From NCBI RefSeq assembly GCF_040703125.1, contig NZ_CP160035.1, positions 3,706,001-3,770,000 of the forward strand: a stretch of DNA of 64,000 bases. Reading direction: 5' to 3'. The stretch comes from Flavobacterium ovatum (lineage in GTDB: Bacteria > Bacteroidota > Bacteroidia > Flavobacteriales > Flavobacteriaceae). The position numbers were made by a program, and so were the translations under genes. The notes under the pieces were generated by a model. The model was not told the origin of the DNA, did not search any database, and saw only the letters and a list, made by a program, of their open reading frames with translations. This document shows, one piece after another, positions 60,101 through 64,000 of this stretch (positions are counted from its first letter, which is position 1; each line of letters opens with the position of its first letter).

Positions 60101-61309
60101 AAGATCACCCTTGTCTAAATTAAAAGGCAGAGGCTCAAATTTATTAGTTTTTGTGTTAAATAAACTTAGTCCGCCCTGTATCGTTGAAATATAAACTCTA
60201 TTGTCATCAATTGGACTAACACTCAAAATTTCATTTGAAGTTAATCCATAGGCTTGGCTCTTACTTTTATTATAATGTTTAAAAGGATTTTCGTTTAAAT
60301 CAAATTTAAAAACACCTTTATTGAAACTCCCAACCCAACAACTATTTTTTAAGGGAGTCACACAACTCACTCTTAACAAACTGGGAGACAGATTAAAATC
60401 TGTAACCGTATAGTCTTTTTTATCAACCAATAAAGAAGCATTGTTTATTCGAACAAACCCTTCTTTGGATGTCCCTAACCACAAATTATTAAATCGGTCA
60501 ACTGCTGCTACTACAAATTCATATTTGCTTAAATCGGTATGGGAAATTTTAAAAAAAGACGATTGTCTATCCGCTTTATAATTTATAATTGCAATACCTT
60601 TTTCCAGGGTTACAAGGAGTTTATTCTGTTCTAGCTTTACTATTGATTTACTAAAAGTGATCCTAGAACCCAAAACTTTTTGAAATTTTTTAGTCGAAAT
60701 ATTAAAGGTAATTAAGCCGACAGAAGTAGCAAAAATGTAGTTATCATTGTCTAATGCAATTCCGTCAAAAAAAGACACATTTGCACTTTCCTTTTTAAAA
60801 ACTGGTATGTATTGGTGGTTAAAACTATAATCATCATTAAAAACTAAAATACCTTTGCGTTCCGTTGCACAAACTACTATTTTTTTTGTGGTATTAAAAA
60901 GTACCTTTCTAATGATAGGGCCAGTTGTTCCTTTTTTAAATAAATTATTAGAAAATAGTGTCGTGAATTTTTCTTTGGTATAAGTATAAATAGAAATTCC
61001 TTCATCAGTTCCTATCCAAAGATTTCCTTTTTTATCTTCTGCTAAAGTTCGGATTCTATTGTTGACCAAAACCTCTTTATCTACAGAGTTTTTAAAAACT
61101 GAAAAATCATATCCATCATAACGGTTTAACCCATCATAAGTACCAATCCAAATGTATCCTTTTGAATCTTCCAATATAGCAGTAACTCCGTTATGGGCTA
61201 AACCATTTGAAATTGAAATATTTTTGGAATAGGATAACTTATCCTTTTGCGCAATTACATTTGTTGCAAAGAGGAAAAGTAAAATAAATTTTATGATTTT
61301 ATAAAACAT
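57176..61309 (-). CDS. hybrid two-component system regulator (periplasmic propeller sensor, kinase, receiver, AraC HTH)
   Basis: 1,377 residues from the Met at 61309, which begins a clean signal peptide (MFYKIIKFILLFLFATNVIAQ); an upstream extension would run into the neighbouring terminator. Order: periplasmic beta-propeller repeats (WIGTYDGLNRYDG, LWIGTDEGI and similar), Y_Y_Y domain, transmembrane helix near 830-850, HisKA with His863 (SNISHEIKTP), HATPase (DKGKGIDTEDLPHIFERFY-type), receiver with Asp1170 (LVLSDVLMPELNG), C-terminal AraC-type HTH. A standard glycan sensor of Bacteroidetes polysaccharide loci, binding an oligosaccharide in the periplasm. It is the other candidate for the 21-bp-period sites. 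Ligand unknown. Confidence 0.94.
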   Translation of the reverse strand: MFYKIIKFILLFLFATNVIAQKDKLSYSKNISISNGLAHNGVTAILEDSKGYIWIGTYDGLNRYDGYDFSVFKNSVDKEVLVNNRIRTLAEDKKGNLWIGTDEGISIYTYTKEKFTTLFSNNLFKKGTTGPIIRKVLFNTTKKIVVCATERKGILVFNDDYSFNHQYIPVFKKESANVSFFDGIALDNDNYIFATSVGLITFNISTKKFQKVLGSRITFSKSIVKLEQNKLLVTLEKGIAIINYKADRQSSFFKISHTDLSKYEFVVAAVDRFNNLWLGTSKEGFVRINNASLLVDKKDYTVTDFNLSPSLLRVSCVTPLKNSCWVGSFNKGVFKFDLNENPFKHYNKSKSQAYGLTSNEILSVSPIDDNRVYISTIQGGLSLFNTKTNKFEPLPFNLDKGDLNSVGAVYLDSKKNLWFKIARKGLFRVRQNTTKLELMFSSDTLNFSNDAIRLIIEDASGNILIGGADDFYRLNLNKNQEVIKVEKINENPFFKNNKISLVRSIYPDPLYKNFLWIGTNADGLFRIDFSKNKSLNKAKIERFTNDKNNKNSISSSFVTSIVRLPNKELWLGTERGGICKVLNSDKEPTFVSFSEKQGLSNNVVKSIIYDGKKSLWVTTNIGLNKFNIVEQRFQKFSTSDGLPFEDFNYGYAKMNNGLLVLGGFDGFCYFDPEDLPSSEKLPLLEFGELKVFNSSIRAGDTLNDRVVMDKRLSDLDELSLKYNENVFSIGVTSLHFSSQNNHFIKYQLSPINKDWIEIPSDQRNIYFNGLPPGDYILNVKASNTLNKWTQSKTLKITIKPPFWKTSIAYFLYVLLFLALGVLIVFFVVRMQALNHNIEIEQLEKNNVKEINAAKLRFFSNISHEIKTPLTLISGPVETLYERFKNNPDVGNTLKIVQKQSHKIAKLLDQVHDFQKADANLLKMNYSYFSFDDFINELISEYQFLAQMEHKIIEGPGVSDKIYVYADKDKLEKIFNNLLTNAFKYTKENDSIRIEYHTADNDLFISVIDKGKGIDTEDLPHIFERFYQSKKKENIYIGGSGIGLAFSKQLVEMHYGYINAESEVGIGTSIKMKLPIVHTEYTEDQEQIEKEVLKAEKSVKENLSINTVDYQSLQFDSTFADAKIFIAEDNPDLRNYISTTLSKFMNVEVFVNGKELLDVLDNSWPDLVLSDVLMPELNGFDLCKRIKSDIKTSHIPVVLLTACTTIDDQVKGLIDGADAYIQKPFNMQFLITTIESILRNRKQLRERFQIELPLTLNTKDNSNDKVFLEKLYSLMAENLDNQDLDLDHFAKDLYLNRTHFYQKVKTMTNCTPFELLKVYRLKKAAEFLVEGKLSVNEVYMMTGFKSRTHFSKLFKEKYEVTPGKYAAEMVNKYSDKNT

Positions 61310-61410
61310 CTGGTTCAATAGTGTGGTTAGTCTCTTGGTAACGGTAAATATAATGAAAATGAATTTATGACAGTTTGTAATTAAATAAGAAAAAGGACTA
61401 CAATAGAACA

Positions 61411-61458
61411 TAAAAAAAGCAACTCTCTTCAAGTACTTTACTTTTAGAGAGTTGCTTA
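61411..61458 (-). terminator. hairpin terminator after the lipoprotein sulfatase
   Basis: AAGCAACTCTCT pairs with AGAGAGTTGCTT over a 17-base loop, then a run of T on the minus strand. It separates the sulfatase from the hybrid regulator and argues for the regulator start at 61309. Confidence 0.9.
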
Positions 61459-61484
61459 TTATAAATTAAATCTTTTATATGTAA

Positions 61485-63059
61485 TTATTGCAATTTAAGT
61501 TCCTGCACATTTTGGTAATCACTTCCTCTTAATTTTTCAAAAGTTTCTTTCATCTCTTTCAATTTATCTGGAAATTGCTTGGCAACATTATTTTGTTGTC
61601 CAATGTCTTTTCTAGTATTGTACAACTGATAATCATTATCAGGTCCCATTTCGATATTTACCTCAGTATTCATTTTTGAAGCCCCTTTGTATGGAGGAAT
61701 CATTATCCAGTCACCTTTGCGCAATAATGTTTTTGCATTAGCTTCTAATACTAAAGCCTTACGTCCTACAGTGCCTTTACCTAGCAATTCATTCATTAGG
61801 TTTTGACTATCGCTTAACTTTGTTTCTTTACTTCCTACCATGGAAGCTAAAGAAGCTAATAAATCCATTTGACAAACTATAGCATCAGAAGTCCCTGGTT
61901 TGATTTGTCCTTTCCAGTACGTCACAAAAGGCACTCTTGTTCCACCATCAAACAAACTATATTTTCCACCACGTAAAGCTCCTGCTGGTCTGTGTGTTCC
62001 TAGTTTCTCTACAGCATCATCATAATATCCGTCATTTAAAACAGGACCATTGTCACTAGAAAGTACTATTAAGGTATTTTCTAACAATCCTTCAGCCTCT
62101 AATTTCTTCATTAATTCACCAACACACCAGTCAGCCTCAACGATTACATCTCCTCTTGGTCCTAAACCAGAAGCACCGACAAATCTAGGACTTGGTGTAC
62201 GTGGAACGTGTGGTTGTTGTAATGCATAATACAAGAAAAATGGTTTGCTTTTATGAGATCCAATATATTTTTTGGCATCGTCTAAAAAAGTATCGGCCAT
62301 ATCTTCATCTTTCCATTTTGCTGCTGTACCGCCTTTCATATATCCAATTCTAGGAATTCCATTTACAATACTTTGATTGTGTCCATGGTGCCATTTCATT
62401 TTCAATAATTCTGGATTTTCAGTTGCTGTTGGCTCTCCCGCAAAATTCTTTTTGTAATCAACTTGAATAGGATCTTTTGGATCAAGTCCCACTACTTTTC
62501 CGTCACGAATGTAAACTGTAGGAACTCTATCTTGAGTCGCAGCCATAATAAAACTATAGTCAAAACCAACTTCGTTTGGTCCTGGGCTAATGTGTTTGTT
62601 CCAGTCTACATCACCGGTACCTAAACCTAAATGCCATTTACCAACAATTCCTGTATCATAGCCTTCTGCTCTCAACATTTTTGGAATCGTCATTTGCTCT
62701 GTATCAATCAACAACGGAGCTGTACCTGGAAGAATCTTAGCATCTGAATTACGCCAAGGATACGTACCCGTCAATAATCCATATCTACTAGGTGTACAAG
62801 TTGCCGATGTAGCATAACCGCTGGTAAACACAATTCCGCCATTGGCCAATTTATCAATATTCGGCGTTTTTATTCCAGTTGCTCCATACACTCCTAAATC
62901 TCCGTAACCTAAATCATCTGCATAGATAAAAATTATGTTTGGTTTTGCTTTCACAACACTTTCGGTGTGTTTTTTGGGAGTACTTCCACATCCAATAAAG
63001 GCAAAAACCGCCATTAAAGCAACAGGGAATTTCAAAGCGCTAATTCTGTTAGTCATCAT
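61485..63059 (-). CDS. S1-family sulfatase, lipoprotein
   Basis: 524 residues. Signal peptide with lipobox FIGC (Cys24) then Gly-Ser-Thr, so membrane anchored, unlike the other full-length sulfatases here. Asp48-Asp49 in FIYADDLGYGDLGVYG; modified Cys88 in SATCTPSRYGLLTGTYPWR; LSSDNGPV later. The CTPSRYG..YPWR form is that of an arylsulfatase A-like subgroup; subfamily not assigned. Single-gene unit between the hybrid regulator and a gene remnant. No 65-bp module was found upstream. Confidence 0.9.
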   Translation of the reverse strand: MMTNRISALKFPVALMAVFAFIGCGSTPKKHTESVVKAKPNIIFIYADDLGYGDLGVYGATGIKTPNIDKLANGGIVFTSGYATSATCTPSRYGLLTGTYPWRNSDAKILPGTAPLLIDTEQMTIPKMLRAEGYDTGIVGKWHLGLGTGDVDWNKHISPGPNEVGFDYSFIMAATQDRVPTVYIRDGKVVGLDPKDPIQVDYKKNFAGEPTATENPELLKMKWHHGHNQSIVNGIPRIGYMKGGTAAKWKDEDMADTFLDDAKKYIGSHKSKPFFLYYALQQPHVPRTPSPRFVGASGLGPRGDVIVEADWCVGELMKKLEAEGLLENTLIVLSSDNGPVLNDGYYDDAVEKLGTHRPAGALRGGKYSLFDGGTRVPFVTYWKGQIKPGTSDAIVCQMDLLASLASMVGSKETKLSDSQNLMNELLGKGTVGRKALVLEANAKTLLRKGDWIMIPPYKGASKMNTEVNIEMGPDNDYQLYNTRKDIGQQNNVAKQFPDKLKEMKETFEKLRGSDYQNVQELKLQ

Positions 63060-63279
63060 TTTAATATTTATTTAGTTATTCAGTTCATTTAATTTTTAAT
63101 AAAATCTAAACAGATTTTGTAGGGTATTACAATATTACAACAATTAAAAAAACTTTTTAAAGTCAAAAAATCTATTCAGTATCACATATGTCTTTTTTAC
63201 AAAAAACCACAAAACAACTATTGTCATGTTTTTTTAGACTTAAAAAGTCTCACGAAGTTTAATCGATTTTTTCATCAAA

Positions 63280-63490
63280 TTAATTTTTAATCAGTTTAAA
63301 ATTGGCTATTTCATTACCTCTTTTAATCTTCACAAATAAACTCCCTCCTGATATTTTTTTAGTTCTAAAAGCTATTTTTTCTTTGATAATAGTACTTCCA
63401 TACGTGTCTAATTAAAGTATTAAATAGTCTAGGCCCATACTTCTATCTTGCGGTATTTGTACTGAAATAGTAAAAAAAAATACCGATCTA
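63280..63490 (-). pseudogene. possible remnant of a gene C-terminus
   Basis: One minus-strand frame reads SVQIPQDRSMGLDYLIL, a stop, then LDTYGSTIIKEKIAFRTKK and on to GNEIANFKLIKN before a final stop at 63280-63282. Apart from the internal TAA the ~60 residues look like a normal beta-rich C-terminal domain, unlike the AT-rich noise around them, and the frame closes upstream by a TGA. It may be the tail of an enzyme gene lost between the two sulfatases. Family not recognised. Confidence 0.4.
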
Positions 63491-63525
63491 TGTCAAACTA
63501 TTTAAAATCCTGTTATTGATAATCT

Positions 63526-63999
63526 TTATTTTTTAACTTTAGCTAAAACAGCTTCCAATTCCTTTCTAAAATTTGAAACAACCGTTGTATTAGCCTTATC
63601 TTTTGCAATATTCTTCCATTCCATAGGATCTATTCGATGATCGTATAGCTCTTCAAAACCGTCACTGTATTTGATATAACGATAGTTTTCATTTCGCAAC
63701 GAATGGATATTATCATTCTTAGAAGTCAAAGCCATGTTTTTCCAATCCCCTTTGGAATTAGTCAATACACTTTTAAAACTATTACCATCTAAATCTGCTT
63801 TTGCTGGTAAATTGCATAAATCTAAAAGTGTCGGATATACGTCAATTAGTGACACAATTTTGGCACTTACGCCTTTGTTTCCATTTCGTGGGTCAAAAAT
63901 CAATAAAGGTGTTTTGGCTGATTCTTCCCAAACCGTACTTTTTGTCCAATGCGTTTTTTCCCCCAAATGCCAACCATGGTCTCCCATGATTACAACGAT
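63526..63999 (-). CDS. S1_7-like sulfatase, C-terminal part (cut by window edge)
   Basis: About 157 residues visible; the frame stays open to the window end (IVVIMGDHGWHLGE...), so the in-window Met is not the start. The GDHGWHLGE motif and KTPLLIFDPR block match the iduronate-sulfatase-like (S1_7) sulfatase at 14153-15754 (SDHGWHLGE, RVPLMIW), and the end has the usual ELYDHRIDPMEWKNIA sulfatase tail. The catalytic Cys region is outside the window. Confidence 0.88.
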   Translation of the reverse strand: MVVIMGDHGWHLGEKTHWTKSTVWEESAKTPLLIFDPRNGNKGVSAKIVSLIDVYPTLLDLCNLPAKADLDGNSFKSVLTNSKGDWKNMALTSKNDNIHSLRNENYRYIKYSDGFEELYDHRIDPMEWKNIAKDKANTTVVSNFRKELEAVLAKVKK

Positions 64000-64000
64000 T

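Noticed and set aside
61310..61432. Extending the hybrid regulator N-terminus to 61432
   Set aside because: The extension overlaps the sulfatase terminator hairpin and would bury the signal peptide 41 residues in.

Overview
The window is AT-rich DNA from a marine or coastal Flavobacteriaceae bacterium, probably Flavobacterium or a close relative. The evidence is SusC/SusD, a hybrid two-component regulator, a type IX secretion (T9SS) sorting domain, TAnnTTTG-like -7 promoter boxes, almost no Shine-Dalgarno sequences, and intergenic repeat families of a type I associate with Flavobacterium. At the left edge is housekeeping DNA: the 3' part of purL, a lipoprotein esterase, a 64-residue hydrophilic protein and an OsmC-type protein.

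From about 5.8 kb to the right edge the window is one large polysaccharide utilization region, best read as a carrageenan (sulfated red-algal galactan) locus. It holds nine sulfatases (one cut by the edge), two GH16 endo-galactanases, two GH2 beta-galactosidases, a GH110 alpha-1,3-galactosidase, a GH127 and a probable GH129 (families that include alpha-1,3-(3,6-anhydro)-D-galactosidases), a SusC/SusD pair with a surface lipoprotein, two SASA esterases and an alpha/beta hydrolase. A complete 3,6-anhydro-D-galactose pathway is present (aldehyde dehydrogenase, cycloisomerase, KDGal kinase, KDPGal aldolase, i.e. dauA-D), with a RhaT-like permease. The DgoK-type kinase plus KDPGal aldolase, with no L-KDGal isomerising enzymes, points to D-anhydrogalactose (carrageenan) rather than L-anhydrogalactose (agar).

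Layout: (1) 5.8-15.8 kb, minus strand: sulfatase, GH110, a putatively FMN-flavinylated secreted protein with its ApbE transferase, a Tat-exported FAD oxidoreductase and an S1_7-like sulfatase; a TPR/LuxR-type membrane regulator diverges from these at 15.9 kb. (2) 18.2-25.7 kb: monosaccharide catabolism and GH127. (3) 26.1-36.7 kb: GH2, two small paralogous secreted proteins, GH16, a VOC protein, an S1_19-like sulfatase, a lipoprotein GH16 and a T9SS-exported sulfatase. (4) 37.1-46.5 kb: AraC regulator, SusC/D/lipoprotein and GH129-like. (5) 46.7-57.1 kb: GH2, three sulfatases and esterases. (6) 57.2-64 kb: hybrid two-component regulator, a lipoprotein sulfatase and a partial S1_7-like sulfatase.

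The most striking new signal is a shared promoter architecture in front of nine transcription units of regions 2-5. Two GRTAA half-sites lie as a direct repeat with 21-bp period, followed at a fixed distance by a TAnnTTTG-like -7 box; the whole module is 65 bp in eight cases and 64 bp in one. It looks like a class-II AraC-type activator site and defines a local regulon. It was not found in front of the left module (region 1) or the two right-hand sulfatases. A second item of interest is the ApbE/flavinylation-target/Tat-flavoprotein cluster, a possible extracytoplasmic redox system inside a polysaccharide locus.
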